From Nostoc mirabile CHAB5784 (GTDB taxonomy: Bacteria; Cyanobacteriota; Cyanobacteriia; Cyanobacteriales; Nostocaceae): a stretch of DNA of 64,000 nucleotides. The position numbers were made by a program, and so were the translations under genes. Each line of letters begins with the position of its first letter. Position 1 is the stretch's first letter. Below are positions 45,494 through 55,026 of the stretch, piece by piece. The notes under the pieces are model-generated. The model was not told where the DNA came from, ran no database searches, and saw only the letters and a list, made by a program, of their open reading frames with translations. The DNA is taken from positions 62,001 to 126,000 of the forward strand of contig NZ_JAIVFS010000007.1 of assembly GCF_020829645.1 (NCBI RefSeq), read 5' to 3'.

Positions 45494-45949
45494 TTAGTAT
45501 TCACCACCAATGCTAATGGCAGTATTAAATACATCAGCACCGCTTAAATCAATATTAGCCATAACAGCGCCATCTACGTCACTATTATATAAACGCGAAT
45601 TACTCAAATTAACGTTGGTAAGATTAGCGTTATTTAAGGTAGTATCGCTGACGAATGCTTTTGTGAGATTAGCAGACTTCAAATTTGCACCAGTTAAATC
45701 AGCACCTTCTAAGTTAGCACCTTCGAGATTAGCCCCTTTTAAATTTGCATTTCTGAGGTCAACACCTATCAGGTGAGCGCCTTTGAGGTTGGCTCCTGTT
45801 AAATTACATCCAGAACATTCTCTAGTTTCCAGCAAGCGCCGGACAGGGGCGGAGTTTTCTGCTTTGACGGAAAGGGGAGCAGCTAGAGATAGCGTGCTGA
45901 GTAAGGCTGCTGCCGTCAAAAAAATTCGTTTCATATTTACCTCCGACAC
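45494..45949 (-). CDS. Exported pentapeptide-repeat protein
   Basis: The 151-residue protein has a signal peptide (residues 5-30, ending VKA) and then about 20 pentapeptide repeats of the A(D/N)LXX type (ANLKGAHLIGVDLRNANLKG). The repeats form a right-handed beta-helix. A Cys pair (CSGCNLTGANL) starts the repeat domain and may form a disulphide in the lumen or periplasm. Such proteins are very common in cyanobacteria and mostly of unknown role. Confidence 0.92.
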   Translation of the reverse strand: MSEVNMKRIFLTAAALLSTLSLAAPLSVKAENSAPVRRLLETRECSGCNLTGANLKGAHLIGVDLRNANLKGANLEGANLEGADLTGANLKSANLTKAFVSDTTLNNANLTNVNLSNSRLYNSDVDGAVMANIDLSGADVFNTAISIGGEY

Positions 45950-46234
45950 TTCTAGAAGTCATTAAATTTTTGAACTTCTACGATACCAGTGTGCCAAGAT
46001 TAGAGAATTCTGTACTCATGCGATCGGAGTAATACATAATTTCTATGAGAATAGGTATTCTTCGGTAAGCTAGTCCGATGGGACTAATATTAAAAGATTG
46101 TTAGCAATAACTCCGCAGGCTACCGCAAAGGAATAAGAGTTTCAGACAATTTTTGCATAAGTCTTATCTGACATCACCAAACTGCTATCGGGTGAAAATG
46201 TATTGCCAGGATGTAGCTTGAGTCTATCCTGTTA
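45950..46234. other. Gap with a degraded AGGACTTACGCA-type element
   Basis: AGGAATAAGAGTTTCAGACA followed by TTTTTGCATAAGTCTTATC (about 46129-46168) resembles the right half of the MITE-like family with several changes. The left end is not recognisable. Confidence 0.4.
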
Positions 46235-47311
46235 TTAAGCTTTGCCGCTACCTAATAAATATAACAGCGCCATACGAACGGCGACACCACTGGTAACTTG
46301 CGATTGAATGAGACTAAATTCTGGGTCATCCATCAATTCAGAACTAATTTCAACACCACGGTTAACTGGGCCTGGATGCAAAACTTTGACGTTAGGTTTA
46401 CAAAGTTGTAACTTTGTACGGGTAATGCCAAATAGCTGATGATATTCTCGCAAACTTGGCAGTAAATGAGCCGTCATACGTTCCTTTTGCAGGCGCAAAG
46501 TCATGACAAAATCGGCATTTTGCAAAGCTGGTTCTAGTTGCCAATGTAGAAATAGTTGGGGAGTGGGGAGTGGGGAGTGGGCTTGCCGTGAGCGAAGCCG
46601 AACGGGAGTGGGGGATGAAGAGATAATAAACTGCTGATTCTTGACTCCTGCCTCTTCCAAGATATACTCGGCAAATAATTTAGGTAAGAGGGTGGGTGGG
46701 GCTGCGAGATGCACTTCGGCACCACTGGCAATTAAACTCCAAATATTCGATCGCGCTACACGAGAATGCAAAATATCCCCAACAATGGCAATCTTTTTCC
46801 CCTTTAAAAGTTCTAGTCGGGGACTAGCTGGGTCAATTAGAGTACAAATGGTAAATAAATCTAGCAGTGCTTGGGAAGGATGCTCATGTTGACCATCACC
46901 AGCATTGAGGACACTAACTTTTACACCTAGACGATCCATTTCAGCCGCGATCGCATTTGGTACTCCTGCCTCTCGATGGCGGACTACCATAATATCAGTT
47001 CCCATTGCCAAATAGGTTTTCGCCGTGTCGAGAATTGTTTCTCCCTTAGTCATAGAAGATGTGGCTGCGGCGAAATTCAGCGTATCTGCGCTTAACCGTT
47101 TCGCCGCGAGTTCAAAACTGCTACGGGTGCGGGTAGACGATTCAAAAAATAAATTCGCCACCACTTGTCCCTGTAAGGTTGGTACTTTCTTCGTCCGCCG
47201 TGATAGCACCTCTTGAAAACTGGCCGCAGTTTGCAAAACTGTATCGTATTCAGTAGTAGTGAAGTCAGCCAGGGAAAGAATGTGATGACGATTCCAGGTA
47301 GTAGTAGGCAT
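46235..47311 (-). CDS. pyrB: Aspartate carbamoyltransferase PyrB with an in-frame repeat insertion
   Basis: PyrB joins carbamoyl phosphate and aspartate in pyrimidine synthesis. The carbamoyl-phosphate motif [31 protein letters not shown] and [12 protein letters not shown] are all present. The protein is 358 residues, about 25 longer than usual. The excess lies between KNQQFII and LHWQLEPAL, where the residues [20 protein letters not shown] are encoded by a dispersed ACTCCCCACTCCCC repeat with a TTCGGCTTCGCTCACGG motif (about 46556-46624). The insertion is in the aspartate-binding domain. Whether the enzyme still works is unknown, but the frame is kept. Confidence 0.92.
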   Translation of the reverse strand: MPTTTWNRHHILSLADFTTTEYDTVLQTAASFQEVLSRRTKKVPTLQGQVVANLFFESSTRTRSSFELAAKRLSADTLNFAAATSSMTKGETILDTAKTYLAMGTDIMVVRHREAGVPNAIAAEMDRLGVKVSVLNAGDGQHEHPSQALLDLFTICTLIDPASPRLELLKGKKIAIVGDILHSRVARSNIWSLIASGAEVHLAAPPTLLPKLFAEYILEEAGVKNQQFIISSSPTPVRLRSRQAHSPLPTPQLFLHWQLEPALQNADFVMTLRLQKERMTAHLLPSLREYHQLFGITRTKLQLCKPNVKVLHPGPVNRGVEISSELMDDPEFSLIQSQVTSGVAVRMALLYLLGSGKA

Positions 47312-47426
47312 ATTTGGGGACTGGGGACTGGGGATTGGGGATTGGGGGAGATAAGGGAGAAATAATCAATGCTCAATACTTCGGCTTCGCTCAGTACAAG
47401 TGCCCCATGCCCAATGCCCAATCCTT

Positions 47427-48779
47427 TTACGTTGGTAAATGCAAAACGTTTAAAGCTAGAGAAATTAGGCTGAGGAACGTTAAAAACCCAATTGTATCTA
47501 GCATTGTAGTCACTAACGGGCCACTAACTAAAGCAGGGTCAAGCTTCAGCCGTGTCAAAGCCATTGGCAGCAAAGTGCCGAGTGTAACAGCCACAATTGT
47601 ATTAGTTGCCATTACCATTCCGGCAATTAAAGCCACCCATCGTTCTTGGGGTCGCGCCCAAATTAAGGAAAGCAGGATCATCGTTGTGGCTAAAGCTAGG
47701 GCTGTACCTAAACCAGCTAGAAGTTCCTTGCGGAGAATTTTTAAAGTATCTTTGGGTGTTACCTCGCCCACTCCCAAGCCACGAATTGTCACCGTTAATG
47801 ATTGAATCCCAACAGTACCACCAGTGTTAGAAAAAATCGGCATGATTACTGCTAAGACTGGCACTGCGGCAATTACAGATTGAAAAGGCGCGATCGCACT
47901 AGCTGCACCAATATACATTGCCATGATGCCCAACAGCCAAGGTAAGCGGTTACGGATAGTGAGGAGGGGAGAGGATAAAGCGGCTTCATCACCACTGACA
48001 CCCGCCAGTTTTTGGATATCTTCTGTGGCTTCCTCTTCCAAAATATCCATGACATCATCAATGGTGACGATGCCCACCAATCGGTCTTCTCGGTCAACCA
48101 CGGGGATAGCGATTAAGTCATAGCGCTGCATGATTCGCGCCACTTCTTCTTGAGGGGTTTCAGTTCTAACTTTGATGACGCGATCGCTAGCAATATCTTT
48201 AATGAAAACATCGGGAAAAGTAAACAACAACTGGCGCAGTGAAACTACTCTCACCAGCGTCCGATTGTCATCTGTGACGTAGGCGTAGTAAATCGACTCC
48301 TTGTCTTCGTCCTGACGGCGGATTTTGCTTAGGGCTTCACCTACAGTCAATCCTTGGCGTAATCGGACATATTCGGTTGTCATCACCCGCCCAGCAGTGC
48401 CTTCGGGATAGCCGAGAATTGTTGCTGTTGCTTGTCTTTGTTCTGGACTCAGTTCTTGTAATAGCCGTTTGATTACTCCAGCAGGGAGTTCATCAAACAA
48501 TTCTGCCCGTTCGTCGGGACTCATCGCTTCTACAAGTTGCACTACCTGGACATCATGCAGAGAATTAATTAGTTCTTCCTGCACCTCTGTGGGCAGATAT
48601 TCAAATACATCAATTGCCTGAGCTTTGTTGAGTAAACGGAATGCGATCGCGCGTTGTTTTTCAGGCAATTGTGTAATGTATTCTCCCACATCCACAGGTT
48701 GTAAGCGATTTAAATCCCATTTCAACTGGTTTAAATCGGTAGTATCAGTCAGCAAATCACGAATATCTTCTGTGAGCAT
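47427..48779 (-). CDS. mgtE: Magnesium transporter MgtE
   Basis: The 450-residue Mg2+ channel has the standard layout: an N-terminal helical MgtE-N domain with repeated ELFDELPAGVIKRLLQELSP-type motifs, two CBS domains (about residues 135-255) that sense Mg2+ and nucleotides, and five C-terminal membrane helices (about 285-450). PIFSNTGGTVGIQSLTVTIR is the pore signature. AGGAG lies 9 nt before ATG 48779, but it is embedded in a palindrome. A strong hairpin precedes it (48794-48818). The spacing to pyrB is 115 bp, filled with a GGGGATTGGGGATTG-type repeat. Confidence 0.95.
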   Translation of the reverse strand: MLTEDIRDLLTDTTDLNQLKWDLNRLQPVDVGEYITQLPEKQRAIAFRLLNKAQAIDVFEYLPTEVQEELINSLHDVQVVQLVEAMSPDERAELFDELPAGVIKRLLQELSPEQRQATATILGYPEGTAGRVMTTEYVRLRQGLTVGEALSKIRRQDEDKESIYYAYVTDDNRTLVRVVSLRQLLFTFPDVFIKDIASDRVIKVRTETPQEEVARIMQRYDLIAIPVVDREDRLVGIVTIDDVMDILEEEATEDIQKLAGVSGDEAALSSPLLTIRNRLPWLLGIMAMYIGAASAIAPFQSVIAAVPVLAVIMPIFSNTGGTVGIQSLTVTIRGLGVGEVTPKDTLKILRKELLAGLGTALALATTMILLSLIWARPQERWVALIAGMVMATNTIVAVTLGTLLPMALTRLKLDPALVSGPLVTTMLDTIGFLTFLSLISLALNVLHLPT

Positions 48780-48818
48780 GAGATATATCTCCTAAGTCTC
48801 CCCCGCGCTGGGAGACTT
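48780..48818 (-). promoter_or_regulatory. Structured mgtE leader that may mask the ribosome site
   Basis: AAGTCTCCC (48794-48802) pairs perfectly with GGGAGACTT (48810-48818). The next 12 bases, GAGATATATCTC (48780-48791), are a perfect palindrome that includes most of the AGGAG site directly before the mgtE ATG. Folding of this palindrome would hide the ribosome-binding site. I do not see a recognisable M-box consensus. Confidence 0.5.
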
Positions 48819-49161
48819 CCTCACCACAGCTCAGAGGAGGTTGATACTGCCATCTTGTGGACTATGGTCCATAAAATTTCAACAATTCAATATCGATAGC
48901 TAAATCAAAGCATTGCTAGTCATCATCCTAACCCGGAATAGCGCTCTCCGGTAGATACTGAGATATCAGTATTGAGTACTTATGATATTTCTCACTAGAA
49001 ACTAACTTAATTTCCCTGACTTTCAGGAAATTTTCGTGTAACTTAAGGTAGATTTTATTACTGCCACAAGTTATGTCAACCCAATCAACGAATTTACTCG
49101 CAAACTTTATAGAGTTAAAATATTTACAATATCAATAAGTAATATTTGATATCAAGCAACT
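48819..49161. other. Gap upstream of mgtE and downstream of the helicase operon
   Basis: The 343-bp gap should contain the mgtE promoter. CCGGAATAGCGCTCTCCGG (48932-48950) is a small hairpin. No gene is seen. Confidence 0.4.
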
Positions 49162-49779
49162 TCATGCATAGTCACCTGGACGACGGAGAATCAGAAATGG
49201 GTTAGCAGGTTTCACTTCATAGTCGCGGTAATGTGTTTGAGCTTTGGCGATTGCTTCTGATGCAATCCACTCAGGATGGTTGTCTTGCCACAGAGGATGG
49301 CGTAAAATCAGGATTGTCTGACGGTTCTGATTTTGGTGTACGTAACCTGTAAGAGTTCCGAACTGAGTGGGTAAGCCGTAACCAAGGCGTTGAAGGGTAG
49401 CGGTAATTGGTGCATTCATCCCTTGATATAGTTCACTCCAAGGATTTGAAATACTGCCGTTGGGGGACTTGAGATCGATTGCAGATGAGGCTGATAACAC
49501 TAATTGCGCCATATCTAAAGCCAGTCGCCAGTCTAATAACCCGTGATAAGCAAGGTTCTGGTAGTCTCGCAAACATAAGTTGCATGATGTATCACAAGCG
49601 TTTCCATGTGGCTGATTTATCCACTTGCTGGCAATGCTATTAAGAATATTGGGATTCGCCAAATTCATCAATTTTTTAAATTCTTTTGGCTTTTGCAGAA
49701 ACCGACAATATCCTGCCCCATTTTCCAGATGATCGCACAAAAAAGCCTGCCCGATCACAGATCCATTTTGCTCTAGCGA
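49162..49779 (-). pseudogene. C-terminal DUF1998 part of the giant helicase, cut off by an in-frame TGA
   Basis: This segment is in the same frame as the helicase upstream and follows its TGA (49782-49780) directly. The joined sequence reads ELQAGF-stop-SLEQNGSVIGQAFLCD, and HLENGAGYCRFLQ and GNACDTSCNLCLRDYQNL are classic DUF1998 C-terminal motifs with the Cys cluster C-x3-C-x2-C. A single CGA-to-TGA change would explain the stop. An internal ATG (49758) exists, but no Shine-Dalgarno is obvious, so independent translation is doubtful. The 205-residue part probably carries the zinc-binding end of the helicase. Confidence 0.85.
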
Positions 49780-52700
49780 TCAGAACCCAGCTTGCAACTC
49801 CATTGCATCCACATCTAATTGGGTGGCGGCTGCTACCCGCAACCAAAAAGCAAAGGAATACCAACCAGCACGTCCTATAACTGTGGTTGGGTCTGCAAAA
49901 ATACCAGTAGGCCACTCTTCAATATTTACCAACAAAATATCTGTCTTCCGCCGAGATAACAACGCCACCCGATAGGCAGAACCAGATGTTGTCACCTTAT
50001 TCTTGTTATCTGGAGAAACGGCGTAAGCTCCGGGTTTGGGCTTACCATAAATTAAGGCATTTTGAAAGTCAAATCCGCCAACGCCACCGTTGTCATTCAC
50101 AGAAATGATGTGGTCATTAAATGCAGACACGGAAGCGTTAAGGGTACGCTGGATATTCCCGACCTGAGCATTTACACTTAAAGATGGTCTGGTTGATCGC
50201 GGTTGCCACTCAAATTGTCCATCAAAGTCATCTGATACCAAGTCGGTAAAAAATCCTTTGGGTTCTCTAGCATCTAGACAACGCAAAGCATCCACCCCGC
50301 AGACTGGACAGATATCTTTTGGCGGTTCCTGATATCCCGGATGTGGTTTATTTAACAATTTGTATGGGTAAATAACCGCTTGACAATTACCACAAAGTCC
50401 CAAAGATTTATTTTCTTGGGTGAGTGCTGGCACAAGTCCTGGTTTAGATTTTATGTTCTTACCTTGGGGATATAACTCGACTACACCACAAGCTGTATGC
50501 ACAGCTTTGTCTTTGACAGTTTGGGAACGAGGGGCAAATTGACTTAGGGCAATATCTAGATTTCGATCAACTACTCCCTCTGTTGGCGGCCATTGGTCGG
50601 TGCGTGTAGGAAAGTGGGTATAAAGCGATCGCACCCGTGTCGGAAAGCCAAACATCGGCAATAACCCGGCATTTGCCAGACGTTCACTCAATTTATCTTG
50701 GGTGTAAGTATCGTCTTCCACAACTGTTTGAATTTCTGAGATTAAATCATCGCGCAGGAAATTCAACATTTGGGCATTGTTGGCGTTGGGTAAAGCTGTC
50801 TGCACTCGCAAGCTATCTAATATAGTGATTATGGCTGGCTCATTCTTGGGATCATGCAACCAATCTTGGATATCTGGTTTGTAATTGTTCCAATCAATTA
50901 CATTACCAAATTCCCCGTGTACATTGTCACCTCCATTAGCAGCACTAATACCTAAATCGCTAAAGGCTTGGCGCAAAACTTCTTTGATCAGAACCCGTTC
51001 AAAAATGGGAACGCTTGTCATATCAACATAGGGCGGCGGTGGCGGATCGCCTGTAATACTTTCCGGGCGTTGGAAGTAAAAATCATCGTGGCTTCTACCG
51101 CGACAGAAGGTAACAGCTAAGGCAACTCCAGCAGAACGTCTACCCGCGCGACCGACTCGCTGTTGATAGTTGAAGCGACGGGGTGGCATATTTGCCATCA
51201 TCACTGCCAACAGCGCACCGATATCAACCCCAGCCTCCATTGTAGTTGTGACGCTTAAAAGGTCGATACCTTGGACGCGGGAGATTTCATTATTGATAAA
51301 AATATCTTGAAACCAGCGTTGGCGTTTGGTACGTTGATCTCGGTCGGTTTGTCCAGTCAACTCGGCGGCGTTCATACGGAACGGCTGACCTGACGAAGAA
51401 AGATAGGTATAGTAATCGAAGTCGCCAGTTGGGGTTCCAGCACCAAGTTGTTGAGGATTTTTGTTGGTGTTATTACGGGTATTGCATTCAGGACATAAAC
51501 CAGCAGCAGGATGCAGATAGAAAGCATTGCAGCGATCGCACCGATATCCTTGATTTTTGGCCGACGGTAGCATTAAATAAAGTTTATTTGGATCTAATGA
51601 CAAATTACCACTAGCGGCAATTCCAGCTTGTGAGTTGAGTAATTGCTGTTGTATATCTTGAGGTTTTAAACCTGTAGACTCAATATACTTTTGGGCAAAG
51701 CTAGGTAAGTTATGATCTGTTCCAGGGTAAAAAAACTTAGAATACTGGTGTCGGCGACGGATGCCCAATTGTCTAATTACTGCGTCAGTCGCTTCAATGA
51801 TCTTAGATGGTGTATTTTCTAGCGGTTGATAGCTGACCCACCCTTGCCCGAAACCCTCCATTGTGCGTACCATGTGATCAAACAATGGATTCATCAGTTC
51901 AGCAGTGAGCATATCTTCCAGTCGGGTAGCATGGTCAGTCTGGGTTTGTGTCGCTGGAAAAATTCTCGTCACCGAATTACCAGACCAGTTGTAGCATTCA
52001 AACCAAGAATACCGTTGCTGACCCTGATTTTGTCCAATTGAATAATTCAAGGCGCGGAAACTAGAACCACCGGGACAAATACCACACTCTAATAAAGCAT
52101 CTCTAACTTTTTGCCGTAATTCCAACAAAGGAATGCGTTCGGGGTAGCGTTCGAGTAAACCAAGCCATGCACTACTCGCCTGTTGATTACTCGCGGGTAA
52201 ACCCATCACCCAGAAAAGCGCCTCTGTAACTAAGGTAGGATTAGCATTAGCAAAGCGATCGCGCCGAGTCATATCATCTGCTGCTTGGGCTACAGCATTA
52301 TAAAGATTAGCGTTTAAAGTCTGCAATTTCGCAAGACTGGCTGGGTTATTAGCACTAGTAATCCGCAAAAAGGCTATCAGGTCATCCCAATATTGATAAA
52401 ATGACTGAATAAGTAGCAAACGCACCATATCGCGGTAATGGTCGAGTTCCATTCCCGCAGCCAGTTTCGCTGCATCTTGGCGACTATCGGAAAATATTAC
52501 CAACTTGCGAGAACTACCTAATCCCTGTTGAGACGGTGCTGGCATTTCTCGTAACAGTCCACTAGCAATAACTTGACAAGCCTTTTGAAAGCCGGTGCGG
52601 TGGATACGTAAAGGTGTGGGGAATTTCTCTCGTCTACCGTAGTCAGCATCACATCGGGGACACTTTGTTGGTAGTGCTGGTTGATCTAAATCATCTCCCG

Positions 52701-55026
52701 TTACCTGATACAGCCACCCTGGAATCTCATCAGTTTTCGGTGGTGTGGCATTCTGGATAAGTACGCCTGTTTGTTTGTCTAACTTTGCTTTCACCCACTG
52801 GCGTTTTATCCGATCAACAGTCCATTCTAAAACTTGAGGTTGTGTAGTCCAGGCTGGTGTTTCTCCCGGTAATGGCCAAAATACTCGATAGTTGCCGTAA
52901 CGTTGATTCATCACAACCAAATCGGGTATACCTTCTAAGTTCGGCTGATCTGGCGTGAGGATATCTACTGTTAGGTTAATTAGCTTGCGAGTACTTTTGT
53001 ATCCTCCCAAAAAGACATCGCCACAGACTTCGCACACAATTAAATCGAGAACGCGGGAACCACAACCGCAGCTGAGGCGATGGTTAGCATGGATAGCACC
53101 AATGGTTGGTGGATCGCTTTGTCTTTTCACGTCATCTGGAAAACCTAACCCCCCAGCCCCCTTCCCTACGAGGGAATGGGGAGAATTCAAAGCCTCTCTC
53201 CTTGCAGGAGAGAGGTTTGGAGAGAGGTTTTCTAGATTCTGTGAAAAGTCAGGTTGATCGCTTTGTCGCTGAATTTGATCAACTTGGGTACAACTTGGGT
53301 TACAGCAAGCCCATAAGCTTTGCAAGTTGTGGAAAAATAAATGTCCGCGCACAGGTTGGGGCGATCGCCCATTACTCAATTTGGACATCCCCAATGCTAA
53401 CAGTAGTCCCCGCATGGAGTCGGATACCAAACTACTAGCCGCAGCATGGGGGAAAAGTTCGTTATCTAAATCTGTTTGCTGTTTTTGTTTATTTGGATCT
53501 TTGACTTTCGCCGCCCGAACCGACGGCTGATTAGTTTGGCGAACAACGCGATCGACTTCCTGACAAGCATCGCGCAAAGCTTCACCAGCCCCAACAATTG
53601 CTAAAGCCTCACCGAGTTGCTTTTCTTCACTGATTCCAGATTCGGAGTATCCTAACTTGCTAGCTAAGGTAGACATAGCCACACTATTTGCCGTTGGATC
53701 TGGCTGTGTCATCGACTGTAATGGATCGGGCTGCACTGACTGGGCAAACTCTGCAAAGGCACTTTGATATTTAACCAAAGATTTTCTCGCGTTGGCTTTT
53801 GGCTGTTGTTGTTGTCCAGTGATGAAAGCAAACTGTTTGTCATCACGTCCAAAAAATTCGCGCAGGAATTTTCTTCCTTCTGGGTTATCATCCAAACTTG
53901 CTGTAGTCGTGACTATCCGCAGCTTTGGCGAATCTGGTGTTAAACCCAGCCGAGAAAAAAGCAAGCGTAAAATATAGGCGACTTCCGTCCCCGGAGTGCC
54001 ACGATAGGCGTGTAATTCGTCAATAATCAGGAAAAATTGCCGTTCTGGATGATTTGGTTCTGCCAGCCAGTTACGAGTTATATCAAAAATATCGTTTTCA
54101 ATGCTCCGCATCATCATAATGTTGAGCATTGAATAGTTAGTAATTAAAATATCTGGTGGAGTATCTTGCATATCCCAACGTGACCACATTTCGCCACCAT
54201 CAAGTCGGGGAAAGTAGTAAGGTAAATCGGGATTTAAAGATAAATTCGCCTGAAGTAAATTTTGTTGCTGCTTGGCACACTCATCTAATTCGTTTCGCAG
54301 TCGTTTGATCTTATCAGGTGTTGGTTCACCCGGAATCGGGGTTTGTCCAGTGTAACGCCCAAAGGTGATCCGGTTTGTGCCGCGTTCTTTATCCAGCCAA
54401 TCGTGTATTTCTGGCGCTTCCAGGGTTTTTCTGAGTCGTCGCAATTGGTCTTCTACTAAGGCGTTGAGGGGATATAGTATCAAGCCTCGCATAGCTTTGG
54501 GGCGAGTAACGTGTTTCCACTGAGAGATGCGATCTGCTGAAAGCAGCAGCGCTTCGCTATCGCCCTGAACATCCCACCAGCAATAATTACTCGGTGGAGG
54601 CGGACTTGCCTCCCAAGTGCTAGATTCCCAGGCTAAATGGGCGAGTAGTGGCAATAAAAAGCACTCAGTTTTACCGGAACCTGTACCAGTGGTAACAACT
54701 AAATCTTTTTGGTTGATTAAAACTGACTCTAAACTTTCCCACTGGTGCTGATAAAGTTCGATTCCCCCTTCAAACAGCATTTTTCCCAGTTGTGCCAAAT
54801 CATGGTACTTTCTAGGCAGTTGTTTGGCAGCAGTTTGCAAGTCTCTCCCAGATGAAGGGTAAATCGGAACTGGTTCAATTAAAGGCGGTTGGCTTAAAAT
54901 ACCTGGTTGTTGTAAAAGGCGATCGCGTTCTGCGGCTAAAGAGCGATAACGTAGTGGAAAGGCACTTTTAATATACAGCTGATAGATATGATTAAGTCTT
55001 TGATACGCTCCAACTACGTCATGCAC
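49780..55026 (-). CDS. Giant DUF1998 helicase, DruE-like, C-terminus lost to a TGA
   Basis: The 1748-residue superfamily 2 helicase starts at GTG 55026. Motif I is VVTTGTGSGKTECFLLPLLA, motif II IIDELHAYRGTPGTEVAYIL, motifs V/VI TTMEAGVDIGALLAVMMANM and YQQRVGRAGRRSAGVALAV. Several zinc knuckles follow (KCPRCDADYGRR; YRCDRCNAFYLHPAAG; LCGNCQAVIYPYK). Length, motif II and C-terminal DUF1998 fit DruE of the Druantia defence system (about 1800-2100 residues). With the in-frame TGA at 49780-49782 ignored, the gene encodes about 1954 residues. Residues about 587-635 contain a repeat-derived 48-codon insertion between 12-bp direct repeats (53112-53123 and 53256-53267). It is the last gene of a three-gene operon. 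Confidence 0.88.
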   Translation of the reverse strand: MHDVVGAYQRLNHIYQLYIKSAFPLRYRSLAAERDRLLQQPGILSQPPLIEPVPIYPSSGRDLQTAAKQLPRKYHDLAQLGKMLFEGGIELYQHQWESLESVLINQKDLVVTTGTGSGKTECFLLPLLAHLAWESSTWEASPPPPSNYCWWDVQGDSEALLLSADRISQWKHVTRPKAMRGLILYPLNALVEDQLRRLRKTLEAPEIHDWLDKERGTNRITFGRYTGQTPIPGEPTPDKIKRLRNELDECAKQQQNLLQANLSLNPDLPYYFPRLDGGEMWSRWDMQDTPPDILITNYSMLNIMMMRSIENDIFDITRNWLAEPNHPERQFFLIIDELHAYRGTPGTEVAYILRLLFSRLGLTPDSPKLRIVTTTASLDDNPEGRKFLREFFGRDDKQFAFITGQQQQPKANARKSLVKYQSAFAEFAQSVQPDPLQSMTQPDPTANSVAMSTLASKLGYSESGISEEKQLGEALAIVGAGEALRDACQEVDRVVRQTNQPSVRAAKVKDPNKQKQQTDLDNELFPHAAASSLVSDSMRGLLLALGMSKLSNGRSPQPVRGHLFFHNLQSLWACCNPSCTQVDQIQRQSDQPDFSQNLENLSPNLSPARREALNSPHSLVGKGAGGLGFPDDVKRQSDPPTIGAIHANHRLSCGCGSRVLDLIVCEVCGDVFLGGYKSTRKLINLTVDILTPDQPNLEGIPDLVVMNQRYGNYRVFWPLPGETPAWTTQPQVLEWTVDRIKRQWVKAKLDKQTGVLIQNATPPKTDEIPGWLYQVTGDDLDQPALPTKCPRCDADYGRREKFPTPLRIHRTGFQKACQVIASGLLREMPAPSQQGLGSSRKLVIFSDSRQDAAKLAAGMELDHYRDMVRLLLIQSFYQYWDDLIAFLRITSANNPASLAKLQTLNANLYNAVAQAADDMTRRDRFANANPTLVTEALFWVMGLPASNQQASSAWLGLLERYPERIPLLELRQKVRDALLECGICPGGSSFRALNYSIGQNQGQQRYSWFECYNWSGNSVTRIFPATQTQTDHATRLEDMLTAELMNPLFDHMVRTMEGFGQGWVSYQPLENTPSKIIEATDAVIRQLGIRRRHQYSKFFYPGTDHNLPSFAQKYIESTGLKPQDIQQQLLNSQAGIAASGNLSLDPNKLYLMLPSAKNQGYRCDRCNAFYLHPAAGLCPECNTRNNTNKNPQQLGAGTPTGDFDYYTYLSSSGQPFRMNAAELTGQTDRDQRTKRQRWFQDIFINNEISRVQGIDLLSVTTTMEAGVDIGALLAVMMANMPPRRFNYQQRVGRAGRRSAGVALAVTFCRGRSHDDFYFQRPESITGDPPPPPYVDMTSVPIFERVLIKEVLRQAFSDLGISAANGGDNVHGEFGNVIDWNNYKPDIQDWLHDPKNEPAIITILDSLRVQTALPNANNAQMLNFLRDDLISEIQTVVEDDTYTQDKLSERLANAGLLPMFGFPTRVRSLYTHFPTRTDQWPPTEGVVDRNLDIALSQFAPRSQTVKDKAVHTACGVVELYPQGKNIKSKPGLVPALTQENKSLGLCGNCQAVIYPYKLLNKPHPGYQEPPKDICPVCGVDALRCLDAREPKGFFTDLVSDDFDGQFEWQPRSTRPSLSVNAQVGNIQRTLNASVSAFNDHIISVNDNGGVGGFDFQNALIYGKPKPGAYAVSPDNKNKVTTSGSAYRVALLSRRKTDILLVNIEEWPTGIFADPTTVIGRAGWYSFAFWLRVAAATQLDVDAMELQAGF
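53124..53255. repeat. Dispersed repeat inserted in frame in the helicase gene
   Basis: The segment between the two copies of GATCGCTTTGTC carries a CCTCTCTCC...GGGGTTAGGT repeat like those at 24228 and 30761, in reverse. Its edges form an imperfect inverted repeat (CTTTTCACGTCATCTGGAAA against its counterpart at about 53225-53248). One direct repeat plus insert is 144 bp, exactly 48 codons, so the frame is kept. Confidence 0.8.

Noticed and set aside
46125..46168. Fourth AGGACTTACGCA element
   Set aside because: Only one end is recognisable and it has several mismatches, so I mention it as a possible relic rather than list it as an element.
48780..49161. M-box (Mg2+) riboswitch upstream of mgtE
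   Set aside because: I looked for the conserved GTTAGGTGAGGCTCCT-like core and did not find it. Only local hairpins are supported.
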